The translations under genes and the position numbers were made by a program. This document shows positions 31,950 through 42,900 of a stretch of DNA of 64,000 nt, in pieces; the first letter of the stretch is position 1, and the number at the start of each line of letters is the position of its first letter. Source of the stretch: Phialophora verrucosa (lineage: Eukaryota; Ascomycota; Eurotiomycetes; Chaetothyriales; Herpotrichiellaceae); contig MSED01000009.1 in NCBI GenBank assembly GCA_002099365.1, positions 248,001 to 312,000 on the forward strand. The letters are read 5' to 3'. The notes under the pieces were generated by a model. It saw nothing but the letters and a program-made list of their open reading frames with translations. It did no database searches and was not told the origin of the DNA.

Positions 31950-34450
31950 TCAGTTGAGAACAACCCTCGTCCAGTTCAAGTCCTCCCTTAACGCTTCCCC
32001 ATCAGAGAGGCCATGGATATATGCCTCGCCGAGAAGCGTGTACACAGGCTTACCATCAATGTCACCGACGTCGGCTTTCCTGATGAGAAAAGGTAAGCAC
32101 CCTCTTTCAGGATGACCACAGCATCCTGCCTGGTGACATTCTTGGGCCCTATCCCCAAATAACCAGTTTGAGTCGTGAAGAACCGTCGGCCCATTGCAGC
32201 CTGGTGGAGGGCGCTATTGTAGTGCTCACCGTAAGAGGGTAAGTCGTTCCCGAAGAATTCCCCTGGCCGAGGATATTTGGCTGGGATGGGCAGAACATCC
32301 CCTTCTTTGAGCTCGCCCATGGTGGATATGTGGAAACGGTCGTGCAAGATGCCTAGTGCCTGCTGCTGCAGCTGCTGATCCTTGGCTGAAGCCCACTTGG
32401 GGCAGATACATGCCGGCTTGTCATCCTTCACTTCCACCTCGAGTATCTCAGGACAGGCCATCAGAAAGCTTTCAGCAAACTCAGGCTCTGGCATAATCTT
32501 TTGATTGCCGACCGTAACTCGGTTTGCAATCAACGTGCACCAGAAGACGTCGAATGGACGTTGACCTGTCGGGTACTTGTTGTACTTGGCTCCGAAACAC
32601 CACCACAGACTTAGGACGTGTTGCTTGAGATTTATTACTCGGTGTTTCAACGGTGATTCGTCTGAGGTTGCAATGGTGTCTGTCTCTCCGCAGTATCTTG
32701 CTGCTTCGATGAACACCATATCTACAAAATAGGCGTCAACCTCGAGCAGTCCGGGTATCTGGTTACCCGACGCGACTGGTTTGACCTCCAGTGACGCTCG
32801 GTAATCGGATGATGCTGCTGGTCCGAACATTGATACCAAGGCCGGCTCATTCGGGTAGCTACTCCAGTCGGGGACCCAAGATGGCAAGTGAGGACTTCTA
32901 TTTGACCTCCCAGTTCCAGCATCCGTCAGTGAGTTGAGCGAGTTCTCCCCTTCGATGGTAAGTCGAGCAACCTCTTCATACACTGTTTGAAACGGTAGGT
33001 CGTAGTCCACTCGGATCTCTCTTATCTCCTCGAGCTTCGGCGAGAACCCGTTGCGTTTGAGATGTGGAGCAGCCGTTGCTGCATGTACAACAGCATACCG
33101 GTCGTTGACAAGGCCCAACAGTCCATACACTTTGTCCGCAGGGTTGGTCGATTGCAACTCCCAGGCTCTTTGGAGGAACCAGTGGAGATCCTGTTCTGGG
33201 ACTTGTTTTGAATTAATCTGATAGTATTCAAGGAAGATCGCGACAGCCGCTAGACCCCAATTTCTAATGTCAATGATGGCTCCCTCGAGCTCTGGTGTTA
33301 CCACTTGTGGGTCGTACTTGATTTGGGGCGGGGCATGTCCCAGCTGTGATGCGGCGTTTAGCAAGTCAATCAGTTGGACAGAACGTTCACCACACAGGAA
33401 TAACGGAGGATAAGCAGTGTACACGTCCCAGAGACAGACCTCCTGAACGACCCACAGTCTTGTGAACCATGGAATCTCAGAGAATCTAGACAATGCAAGA
33501 GTTTCTTCAATACTGACTTCTGTCACTTCACCACGGCTGTGATGCACCGAGCCGGGAGTAGAGCCGTCAGTCTGTATTTTTGCCTTCCTGCTCTCCTGAA
33601 ATTCTCTGGATGCTCTCAGAAGCAAGGCGACAGCGAGATCAACACCTTCTGGGGGATCCCCTAGGTCGACAAAAATCTGGTTGGCGTGGCGGTATATTTC
33701 GTGCATTTTCGCTACCTGTGCTGACTTTCCCTGATTTTCGTCCTGATTGATGGAGCTGGGGGTATTCCTTAGCCACGCAGGGATGGACGGAGGACAACGG
33801 TGAAGTGGCAGGTTGTGTGGTGGCTTACATTGCATCAGCCCATGTTTGGAGCCAATTCTGCTTCGGAGTGGCACGCCATTTCCGAAGTGCGTGGTCGAGA
33901 CTGGCATAAATGTCCAGTCTCTTGCCGTTGCAGTATGCCGGAACCTTCGCATTCACATCACCACAAACGTAGCTGACTTGGAGAAACGCAGCGGATCAGC
34001 CTTGAGGGCTGGCGGCGGGCGTGACTGTCGTTACTCACTGGCGACATACTATGCCCAGGGCAGTGTACCCCGCCGAACATAGTGTAGCGTGTAGGTCAAG
34101 GCCTGATCATCCGGTCCTGGTAAGAGATCAAGAACTCGGATGAACGAATCATCAGGAAAAGACTCATATCGGAAAAGGCCCTCATCTTGAGCTTTCCCAT
34201 TTTGCTCCCACAAGCAACCGGGGCAATCTTTGAGTGGAGTATAGCCAACAAGGTTTCCATTTCTCGCATCAACGATCGCGTCGCCACGTACCCTAAGGTG
34301 CAGAAGAGAGTGCTGTTCGTCGACACATCGCTTGTTGCCCGCGAAGCAGTTCTCGCACACGTCAAAATCACCACCACCGTAGTGGCTACAGTGATAGAAA
34401 GTTTGCTCGTTGAGTATATGGCGATTGCAATGGTCACAGAGCTTGGACAT
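31950..34450 (-). CDS. ZZ-type zinc-finger plus HET-domain protein, probably frameshifted
   Basis: Exon 1 (34450-34069) opens with a ZZ-type finger (CDHCNRHI, HCSHYGGGDFDVCENC). Exon 2 (33976-33829) and exon 3 (from 33755) carry the HET domain: SYVCGDVN, WLQTWADAISINQDEN, GKSAQVAKMHEIYRHA, FTRLWVVQEV and DKVYGLLGL. HET proteins trigger incompatibility-type cell death in fungi. Two defects are seen. The exon 1/2 join that keeps frame (g|gtacac to caag) deletes the usual EALSY lead-in, and the alternative runs into TAG. Near 32093-32102 the frame slips by one base: the frame as read ends at 31988, whereas the shifted frame gives the normal HET ending (LPFLIRKADVG, YTLLGEAYIHGLSDGEALRE) with TGA at 31950-31952. 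Either the gene is newly broken or the assembly lacks one base. Confidence 0.8.
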
Positions 34451-34658
34451 TTCCTCAGAAGTGATTCCTTCCTTTCGGCTACATGGTCAAGCAGTCGCTG
34501 AGATGCACAGCGAGTTGCGAGTTAGAAGTGGCGTACAATTGAACGACTTCTGCTTCGCAGTAGACAGCTTGGTGTTGGAATTCGGGCGGGGCATCCAACA
34601 CTTTGCGCAACACTCCTTTTTGCCCGTCGGGGCCCTTGAGGTCGATATTGCGCTGTCC

Positions 34659-34706
34659 GTAGCCTAGGAGAGAGGCTACGACTCCGGGAGTCTCTCCAGG
34701 AGAGAG
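34659..34706. other. Pair of short perfect stem-loops
   Basis: GTAGCCT (34659-34665) pairs with AGGCTAC (34673-34679), and CTCTCC/GGAGAG form a second inverted repeat around 34692-34705. They lie in the 5' flank of the HET gene, about 100 bp before the 26-bp minisatellite. Function unknown. Confidence 0.4.
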
Positions 34707-34800
34707 TGGTTAGTTCTCAATCTCACCAACCGGATCGACTCCAAAGCGAGGTGTCATTGCGGCTGAATCTAAACTCTTTGTATGAGTACTTATCTTACTC

Positions 34801-34980
34801 CATCAAACGATAGGAACGGAATGATCCATCAAACGATAGGAACGGAATGATCCATCAAACGATAGGAACGGAATGATCCATCAAACGATAGGAACGGAAT
34901 GATCCATCAAACGATAGGAACGGAATGATCCATCAAACGATAGGAACGGAATGATCCATCAAACGATAGGAACGGACTGA
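34801..34980. repeat. 26-bp minisatellite, about seven copies
   Basis: The unit begins CATCAAACGATAGGAACGGA and is 26 bp long. Copies start at 34801, 34827, 34853, 34879, 34905, 34931 and 34957. The first six are identical; the last has an A-to-C change (ggactga) and is cut short. It lies about 350 bp upstream of the ZZ-HET gene and about 400 bp beyond the end of the P-type ATPase gene. Such identity points to recent expansion. Confidence 0.97.
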
Positions 34981-35374
34981 AGATGTAACAGCTACTTAGA
35001 AGGTCACGCCACCACAGAGTACGCCATAAAACCCACAGCGTACTTGGCAGATGTTAGAACGGCAGCAGAAAATAAATCTGCTACGAATCCGAGACAAGAT
35101 CCGAGATGGAATAGCACGCTACCGTCATTCCAACCGTTCAGAAACGTGCGTGTACGACGCGAAGGATCTTTAGTGGCAGATTTGTATACCGGCTGAGTAC
35201 TGTCCAGCAGTCATCTTGTAGAAGCGTCTCTCACTGAGCCGGGGTGAATGTGTTGCATTGTCCTGAGGTGTCATATCATGGCTACTTCGCATTGAAGGAC
35301 GTAATTATCCCCAATTCAACACATACCCGGACTACTTTACTAGCCTGTACTGTGTACAAGAGCCGCTCTCGTCT

Positions 35375-38300
35375 TTACCACGCCATTTTTGCTAACACCC
35401 CACCCGGATATTTGCGCACGGCCATCTTCCGCAGCTCGTCCAGGCTCAGAAGTCCAACCCCGAACGTCATGGGGACGAACCAATGCTCCACTGGCACGTT
35501 CTCGCAGCCGAGATAGTCGATCCCAGGCGACAGAGTGAATACCAACGCCACGACCAGCGCGAAAAAAATGGCCGGGAAGAGTAACCAGTTTCGGGTCTTC
35601 GGGTTGAAGAGGGGCGGGTGCGAGAAGATCGAGAGGTGACGCGTCCGCAGAGCCATGACGCTGAACCACTGCATGACCACCAGCGTGACGAAGTAGATGG
35701 AGCTCGCGACAGTCAAGTGGAACGAGACGTCGTCGGCGGTCTGGCCAGGCGGGGTCGGGATATTGCCAAAGGAGAACCACAACGTGCCGAACGCCAGCCC
35801 CTTGCGCTGGAGGTACCAGAAACTCATGGCGAAGGAGCAGGTCGTCTCGAGGATGCCGACCAAGCCGTATGCCTGGAGTAGTAACCTCCAGTCGACGAGG
35901 CGGTCGTTGTGTATGTCTCGTGGGGGCCGCAGCATAACGTCCGCCTCTGGCTTTTCGTACGCCAGCATCGTGGCGGCGACGCAGTCCGTGAAGCAGCAGA
36001 TGACGATCATGAGGAAGCTCGAAAGAACCTGGGGGAGGCCGAAGACCACGCTCGTCATGACGGGCCAGAACTCCGAGAACGATCCCGCGGGCAGGAGGTA
36101 GGCGATCGTCTTCTTCAGGTTGTCGAACACAACACGGCCGTATAGGACTGCTTCGGGGATGGCGGAGAAGGAGCCCAAAAGAACCATGTCAGAGGCCTCA
36201 ATCGCTATGTCCGAGCCAGAGGCCGGTGAGATGCCGATGTCTGCTTGCTTGAGGCTGGGTGCGTCGTTGACGCCGTCACCAGTCATCGCCACGACGAAGG
36301 CTTCAGACTGGAATTCTCGAACGATGCGCAGTTTTTGGTCCGGCGTGGTGCGTGAGAAGACGATCTCGCTGTACTGTGTAGTCAAGGCGTGCCATTGATG
36401 CGGCAGAAGGGACATCAGGTCCGAGCCTGTCAAGACGATAGCTTTGTTCCCCGGGGGAAGCAGGTTCGACTTCTTGTGGCGTTTCTTCTCTGGTGGATCC
36501 GACGGAGGGAAGCGAGGAAGGTGGACAACGGTATGAACTTCGCTGTCAGGCACGGTAATGATGCCGCATGCACGGGCAATAGCTTGAGCGGTGAGTTTGA
36601 AATCGCCTGTTACCATCATCGTACGGATTCCTGCTCGACGGAGGGTTTTGATAACGCCCGGGACTTCATCTCTTGGAGGGTCGACAATCCCGACCAGTGA
36701 TATCAGGGTCAGGCTATTGCTGGCATGCTTGAGAGCTTCACTCTCGAACGTGTTGTCATTCGGAGCCGATTGCACGATATTCGCTGGAAGAGGCTTTCGT
36801 GCGAGGAGCAGGACTCGTTTGCCCTCACTGGACCATGAATCCTTGATTGCCTCGACGGATGAACAGACTCCAGCGTCGAGGCTGTGGACTTCGCCGTCCT
36901 CGCCGACGTACTTGGTGCACCTTGGAAGGAGGATGTCTGGAGCGCCCTTGATCATCAACAAGAAATCCTCGTCTGCCTTGAACATGGCGGCCTCGGAGAG
37001 ACTCAAGGTTGACGACACCGCCGAAGCGCCATCGGCGGACACAATCCGCAGGGCGAACTTATTCTTCGAGTTGAAGGCGAGATCAAATCTTTTGCGCCAC
37101 ATGTCGCGAGACTGCGCGACCGGTCCCAGACTCTGTGACATGCGGAGGATGGCTTGGTCAGTGGCATCGGCGATGATCTTGCGCTGGTCCAGAGGTAGAT
37201 GAAGTGTCGTGGGATCAAACTCGCCGGCATTGCAGACTGCAGAAACCATGCGCAGTTGCTGGAGCGCGGCCTTCATCGAAACAGTCTCTGTGCTTTCACC
37301 CACAGCGTTTTTCGCTGCCTCAGAAGCGTTCATGGTACTGAAGCCAATCAAACAGTCTGTCACTACCATCTGGTTCCTCGTCAGCGTTCCTGTCTTGTCG
37401 GACAGGAGCACCGAGACGGATCCAAGGGTCTCAACAGTCTTCAGCGACTTGCAGAGGATGTTGTTCTTCTTCATGATGTTGGCCGTGATAGTCAGTGACG
37501 CAGTGAGGGCGATCGGCAGCCCTTCAGGGACGAAGGCAATTGCGACACTCACAATGTCGACAATCAGTGTTGGAACATTGATGTAGTCAGGATGTTTCTG
37601 TCGAATGTAGCCCCCCCAGACCGCAACAACGATGATATTCATGAACAACATCAGTCCAACAATGATGATGACGAAGCGAAGGACCTCCTTCTGTAGGTTG
37701 GTCCGAGCAGTCGATGGTGAGCTTGTCAATTTTGCAATGTGGCCGAAGACAGTGTCGTCGCCGGTAGAGACCACGATTCCGACGCCAGTGCCGGAGGTGC
37801 AGTGTGTGCCTTGCATGCCGATACATCGCGTTTCAAGGTAATTGGGCTCCGATGACTCGTTGATGGCGCCCAAGGGAAGAGACTCTCCAGTCAGGATGCT
37901 TCGGTCGAATTTGGCGTCCATCGAGACATGTACAAAACGCACATCGGCAGGCAGCTTGTCGCCTGCCGTGAAATAAAGGATATCGCCTGGGACTACTTCG
38001 GGAGCCTGGATGGTTTGCTTGCTACCCTCGCGCAGGACATGACACGCTTCGGGCAGCATGCCCGTGATGCTGTTCATGACCCTGCTGGACGAGAAGTCCT
38101 GCCATGCATTGAAGGCGGCCTGAATGAAGAACACGGCGATGAGAACAATTCCGAGGGCAAGGTTCGCCACGGCTGGTGGTTGCCCAAGCGGCTTCCAGGA
38201 GACAAAGACGAGAACGCCGCCGGTGAGCAAAATCGAACCAAATCCTCCGAAGAAGTAGCCGAAAAGCTTCTGCCAGAGTCTGGAAGGTGGCGGGGAAGGC

Positions 38301-38835
38301 ACATTCCGACCGAATTCCATGATTTTCTCCTTCACCGCGCCGAATGAAAGGCCTGTTTCGGTCGAGGTCTTCAGTCGCATGCAGATCTCATCGGGAGTGA
38401 GCAGATGCCATTCGAGGCCTCCAACGTCTGAGCAGAATGGTTAGCACAATTTGCGGCGGAATATCGCCCGTGTGACTCACTGACTGCAGCCTTCTCTCGG
38501 GCATCTTTAGCCTTTTCGATACGCTTGACATTACTTATGTCGTAGCTGAGGGTGCGGTATTGAACTGGCAGGATGATCGAGGGATCGACTGTGCGTTGCC
38601 CGCTGCGGACGCTAGACAGCGAATGTACGGAGTATGTCGAGGCGCGCCTTGTCAGCGTGTGACTAAGTGCGGTATTGGAAGATGGACCGGCGTCTTCCTC
38701 ATCGTCGCCGGCATAATGGATGCGACGTCTGGCAGCCAGAGCGGCGGGAAAGTCGGGATCGGCGTCCCCAGGCAGCGCTACAACATCAACGACAGAGGGC
38801 TTTTCAGAAGGTTCAGAATCGGCGACAGCCGCCAT
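35375..38835 (-). CDS. P-type cation ATPase related to Na+/K+-ATPase alpha subunits (P2C type)
   Basis: Two exons (38835-38481 and 38427-35375, intron 53 bp) give 1,135 residues. The join reads VNVGGLEWHLLTPDEICMRL. The N-terminal 100 residues are acidic and serine-rich, as in regulatory tails. Motifs in order: GRNVPSPPPSRLWQKL, TGESLPLG in the actuator domain, FVPEGLPIALTASLT in helix 4, the phosphorylation site DKTGTLTRNQMVVTD near residue 462, MVTGDFKLTAQAIA and the hinge TGDGVNDAPSLKQADIG. Ten membrane helices are plausible. The NVPSPP and PEGLP features place it with animal-type Na+/K+ and H+/K+ pumps and related fungal alkali-cation ATPases, not with ENA or Pma1. No beta subunit is seen nearby. 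It probably moves Na+ or K+ at the plasma membrane or an endomembrane. An in-frame ATG further upstream (39090) is not favoured. Confidence 0.92.
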
Positions 38836-40517
38836 TTTGATATATGACACGGAGTTTTTGTGCGTTGGAGGAGGGCAGGAAGAAGAGAGGTGTGAAGACA
38901 GGGACGGCGGAGAAGAGACCGGACAAGAAACACCAGGCACGAGAGAAGTGGGAAGGATAGAAAAACGGCACTCCCAGCCACCTACCTCCCTTGATATATG
39001 AAGGGCGACGGTGGGCAGTATGGAATCCCAGCAGCCAACGCTCACATGGCTGTTATCCGTTCGAGAGAAAATACCTCGTATGCGTGCCATGGAGAGCGCT
39101 TAGTGGAATCTGCCACAGAGGTTCACGGTAGCTGCGCGACTCTGGCAAGAGCAACAATGCTGTGGAACGGTAGCCATCCAGGCACGATGCGAAAGGCTTG
39201 GGACCTGAACACCGACTGCGGTCAAAGCATGATGAACCAGGGGGAACACGGAGTCTGCAAGAGGATCTCCAGGTCAGACGCGCAAATCAGGCCAAAATAC
39301 CTCAGTGATTAACGAGAAATGGCAGGAGAAGGGAGCATTGGAGATGCAAAAGAGTAGGAGCAACAGGGTGCTTTGGGAAGAAACCCATAGCCTCTGGCAT
39401 CGCATGCCCAGATCTGGTTGTTCCGTCTCTCCGGTCGTCTTCCTTGAAGCCGCGTAATTGGCTATAGAGCGACCGCTTCGGTGAGAGGTGTATCAATCTC
39501 CCAGGCCGCGAACCACTAGTATTGCGAAGCTTGGACCTCTCCAGATTCCTCATGGCGACGCGTGGGTTCCATTGTGGCTATGTCTTGCATGCTTTGGAGC
39601 TCCCAAGTCCGTTAGGATTGTGGGGTTGTTTTGTGGCAGTTTTTAGGATCTCATTGAAGGATGGAAGGTTCAGAGGGGGGTACGCATAATTCGCTCACTC
39701 ACGACTTGGTCGATGCGTAGCTCGCATCGCAGAGTTTGGGTTCCGGGAAGTGTAGAGCGACATCTCTGAATCTGCTCCCCATCACACACGCAGTCTGTGC
39801 AATCGATTTTTCTAAATTCATCCCGCTTGTAGCATCCTTTTTCGTTGATCTCGGAGTTCCAGGATCTAGCAATGCTCCAGGCCCCGGAAAAGAGCCCAGT
39901 TGCCCTTCCGCTGAGAGAGGCGACCGCCATGCTGAGCGGGAGAATGTCAGGAGGCGCAAATGTATGAGGGATTTTCAGGCACATCGCACGTGCGTGAGTG
40001 TGTTCGTTACGCCGTCATCGACCTGGGACCTTACTGCGTGTATTACCTCCTCAGATAGGTATTCTGAAGAAGAACTTGCTGGCATGTTGCATACGGGTGA
40101 AGCTTGAGTTCTCAGTTGTCATTTATTCCGTTAGAATATTATTGCCGCCATTTGAGCGAGAACATACCATCTCAGACAGCACCAGCCACGCCGGAAAGAC
40201 GGAACGTGGCTTGCTTTGTTACATTCAATGTGGGGGACGAAACAGTTGCAGAGAGTTGACATGAGAGCGCCGGGCAGCGAGGATCGGCAGCGAGATCAGG
40301 CTTGTGCTCGACTTCACGAAGCGTCCGCCGTCTATTCCATTTGGCATTCTCACAGTATAAGAGGCTATTGCCATCGTTCAGGCAATAAACCAGGCGGTCC
40401 TGCATCTTTGTCTCGTATAACCGCCAACCCGAGCCGGCGCGCAAAGTCTGTATAGTAGATAGAACGCACCAGCCGGCGTCCGCTGAGAGAACGATAAAGG
40501 CCAAAAGCAAGATGTTT
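38836..40517. other. Intergenic, 1.7 kb, no confident gene
   Basis: Next to 38836 lies the ATPase promoter. The minus-strand frame at 39670-39984 is cysteine-rich and ends at a possible donor, but no signal peptide or partner exon could be fixed. Nothing else stands out. Confidence 0.45.
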
Positions 40518-40969
40518 CTACTGTGTACATCGATGACAGACAATCATTGCCATGTGAGATAGCAGGTAAGCATGTGGCTTGCTGACTTGTGGCGCAGTCG
40601 CTAACTTGACCTCGAGAACGATCTTGGTGCACTGCCCCGCAATATCCCTTGCAGCAGTGAAAGGTCGTACGTATCCTTCGTATGGTCGTGGAGTCTCGTA
40701 TTCAGCGATACTGATGGCAATTTTCCGCTGGAAACGGTCCTTCCCAGGTGAGGAGAACGAAGCATGTAAGACGCGACCACGGCATGTGGCCGTGAGGATC
40801 TTGGTACGTTCGGCATTTGGGCCATCGGAGCTTCTTCCTGTACCAGTAACAGCTATCTCGTCGGTCAGAAATGTCGCTATTGGGCGAAAGATTGATAATT
40901 TTGGACAGGGAATAATGCCGAGTGCAATTTGGGAGGTGTTTCTCGTGGGTTACCTGATCGATCTGTCAT
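40518..40969 (-). CDS. Small spliced gene candidate, unknown function
   Basis: A 16-nt first exon (40969-40954, MTDRS) is joined over a 77-bp intron (gtaacc to caatag) to an exon from 40876 to TAG at 40518-40520, giving 124 residues. The second exon has no ATG, GTG or TTG in frame before its end, so it is invisible to simple ORF calling, yet it is open for over 100 codons and protein-like: FLTDEIAVTGTGRSSDG, RKIAISIAEYETPRPYEGYV and CTKIVLEVKLATAP. The final 25 residues are less convincing, and a further intron from gtcagc (after LATAPQ) may exist. The frame upstream of MTDRS is also open (SEHVVSVEIIRRLPARAF), so the real start could lie in another exon. It would be divergent from the hydrolase at 41235. 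No homologue recognised. Confidence 0.4.
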
Positions 40970-41234
40970 CCTGAACGCCCTAGCAGGTAGCCGCCTGATA
41001 ATCTCGACGCTGACTACATGCTCGCTGGTGTTGGAGATACCGGCATGGTTTGCGGGGATAGACTGACTGATATATGGGGCACTGTCCTTCTGCTCGAGCC
41101 TGAAGTGGGATTGAATCTGAACATCAACTGTCACTCAAGTACATACCGTGTACGATCGCCACCTTCACCTTCACCTACTCACACTACACGCCTACCGTGG
41201 AGAATTGCGTCAGGGATCCTGCTCCGAACAGCAC

Positions 41235-42062
41235 ATGATGTCGCCGTTACCGACGTTGATCCTGTGCCACGGCGCATGGCATACGCCCGAATACTGGGAT
41301 CCGATTATCAAAATTCTCGGAGGCAAAGGGTACAAATGCGTTGCGCCGAACATTATCTATAATGGCCGTGCCAGTGAAAAGCCGGTGCAGTCGATGACAC
41401 CTGTCGTCGAGGCTCTGCAGGAGGTCATTGCCGCGGAAACAGATATAGGTAATGACGTGGTGATGATCAACCATTCGATGGGGGGCTTGGCGGGCACAAG
41501 CGCCATTAAAGGCTTCACGAAGAAAAACCCCTCGCGACTGGGAAGTGGCAAATCTGGCCACGTGCTTGGGTTGGTCCAGATCACGGCGTGGGTCCCCGTT
41601 GCAAACGAAGTATCCCTGGCCGACATGGCGCAAGACTTCGCACGCAGACACCCGGGGCCGAAGGATGTCAAGCTTGTGTCTGCCGACGATGGTCAGGGTT
41701 GGTGGGAGCTTAAGGGTGACCCGGCGGAGGCCTTCTACAACGACATGTCGTCGGAGGAAGGGCAGAAATGGGTCTCCAAGCTTATCAAATTCTCAAGTGC
41801 GGTCCGGTCAGCCCGTGATTCTGTTTATGCCGGGTGGAAAGACGTGCCGATGTGGTACCTAGTGTGCACCGACGACAAGGCAATTGTACCACATCTGCAA
41901 GAAGACCTTCTGAGGAGATGTCGCGAAGCTGGCGCAAACGTCACCAGCCGGGAATGCGAGGCAAGTCATTCGCCTATGCTGAGTAAACCTGAAGAAACTG
42001 TGGCGTTTGTCGAGGACGCGGTTGAGGCCTTCAGAACGCGAGAGGCTCTAGCGAGCCTGTAA
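41235..42062 (+). CDS. Alpha/beta hydrolase (AB hydrolase_6-like esterase)
   Basis: Single exon, 275 residues. The start was placed at MMSPLPTLILCHGAWHTPEYW because the family begins right before the first beta strand. The HG oxyanion motif is in LILCHGAWH and the nucleophile elbow is MINHSMGGLAG. An acid follows in YLVCTDDKAIVP and a late catalytic histidine in ECEASHSPML. Small cytosolic hydrolases of this type in fungi often act on short esters or salicylate-like methyl esters, and many have no known substrate. No signal peptide. It is unrelated in sequence to the hydrolase at 24868. Confidence 0.88.
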   Translation: MMSPLPTLILCHGAWHTPEYWDPIIKILGGKGYKCVAPNIIYNGRASEKPVQSMTPVVEALQEVIAAETDIGNDVVMINHSMGGLAGTSAIKGFTKKNPSRLGSGKSGHVLGLVQITAWVPVANEVSLADMAQDFARRHPGPKDVKLVSADDGQGWWELKGDPAEAFYNDMSSEEGQKWVSKLIKFSSAVRSARDSVYAGWKDVPMWYLVCTDDKAIVPHLQEDLLRRCREAGANVTSRECEASHSPMLSKPEETVAFVEDAVEAFRTREALASL

Positions 42063-42588
42063 AGAGCAAACGTCCTTGGTCGGGGTGGTGCCTGGTGTAG
42101 AGCTGAGGCAGCTTATGGTGGGAGTTCTGGCTGTGAGAGCTTCATGAATAGAGAGCGAATTCCAAGGCCATCGAGAGCTGAGCGCCGCCATGGAACGGCT
42201 ATGGTATGTAGATATCCACTGGCTCAGCCGTGGACAGGCAAGGAATGGAGTACGTTGTGCAGATGTAACTTGTTTATGAGCTCGAGACAGGTGGTATTGA
42301 GGGATTCATGCTTCGGGGTCACTGACCAAATGGAGCCGGCCTTGGCTGCATGGTACCTTCCGAGAGGTCAATTCGAGCAGGTGATCCCAGTCCAGCTGAA
42401 GCCGGGCGCCCAAGGAATGCTTATACGGGGGGATTGAACAAAAGTTCAGTCACCTGGACCTGCACGTCAGATAGACTCACTGCCTGGTATCACTCGTGTT
42501 CATGTTATGCAAGCAAGCACGTACTCAGTACTCCGTAATCCGTTCGACTCGTTCGCGGGATAAGCCGTGATTCGTATCTATCGCGTAC
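42063..42588. other. Intergenic, 3' flank of the hydrolase
   Basis: No supported feature. The next credible coding stretch is on the minus strand from 42589. Confidence 0.4.
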
Positions 42589-42900
42589 TTAGATCGGAGA
42601 TTGTTCACACGGGACCGTCACGACTTCTTCGAATTGCTGCGGAACAAGCTTTTCCGTGAACCATTTCTTGACACGAGGCGGCTCGATCGTGCTCGTGACT
42701 ACCCGTTGAACGATAAGGGGCACCCGCAGCTCTCGCGCGGGAGACTCGGCAAGAGGCTGATAAAAGGCGAGCAAAACGTCCACCTCCAGTCGCTCCTGCC
42801 GATAGCAACAGGCAGAATACGGTAGAGAAATGAGGGAAATGGGCGAGATGCAGTGGTACTGGAGGTGGTTATCTCGTCTGTGCGTCTTGACCGCCTGACC
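42589..42900 (-). CDS. Last exon of a small unknown protein, 5' exon(s) uncertain
   Basis: An open frame of about 100 codons starts directly at a strong acceptor (tgtcctgctgcag, exon from 42900) and ends with TAA at 42589-42591. It reads like real protein: DNHLQYHCISPISLISL, CCYRQERLEVDVLLAFYQPL, RVPLIVQRVVTSTIEPPRV and KKWFTEKLVPQQFEEVVTV. A possible preceding exon with HPYCIIEPIYT before a gtatcc donor lies near 43000. That would give EPIYT joined to GQAVKTH, but the donor is weak and no start codon could be fixed with confidence. No domain recognised; it could also be a gene remnant. Confidence 0.38.
   Translation of the reverse strand, partial: GQAVKTHRRDNHLQYHCISPISLISLPYSACCYRQERLEVDVLLAFYQPLAESPARELRVPLIVQRVVTSTIEPPRVKKWFTEKLVPQQFEEVVTVPCEQSPI

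Noticed and set aside
31289..31963. 224-codon minus-strand open frame between the HET gene and the membrane-protein gene
   Set aside because: No domain, unlikely composition, overlaps the shifted HET ending, and offers no in-phase splice to the exon at 31026.
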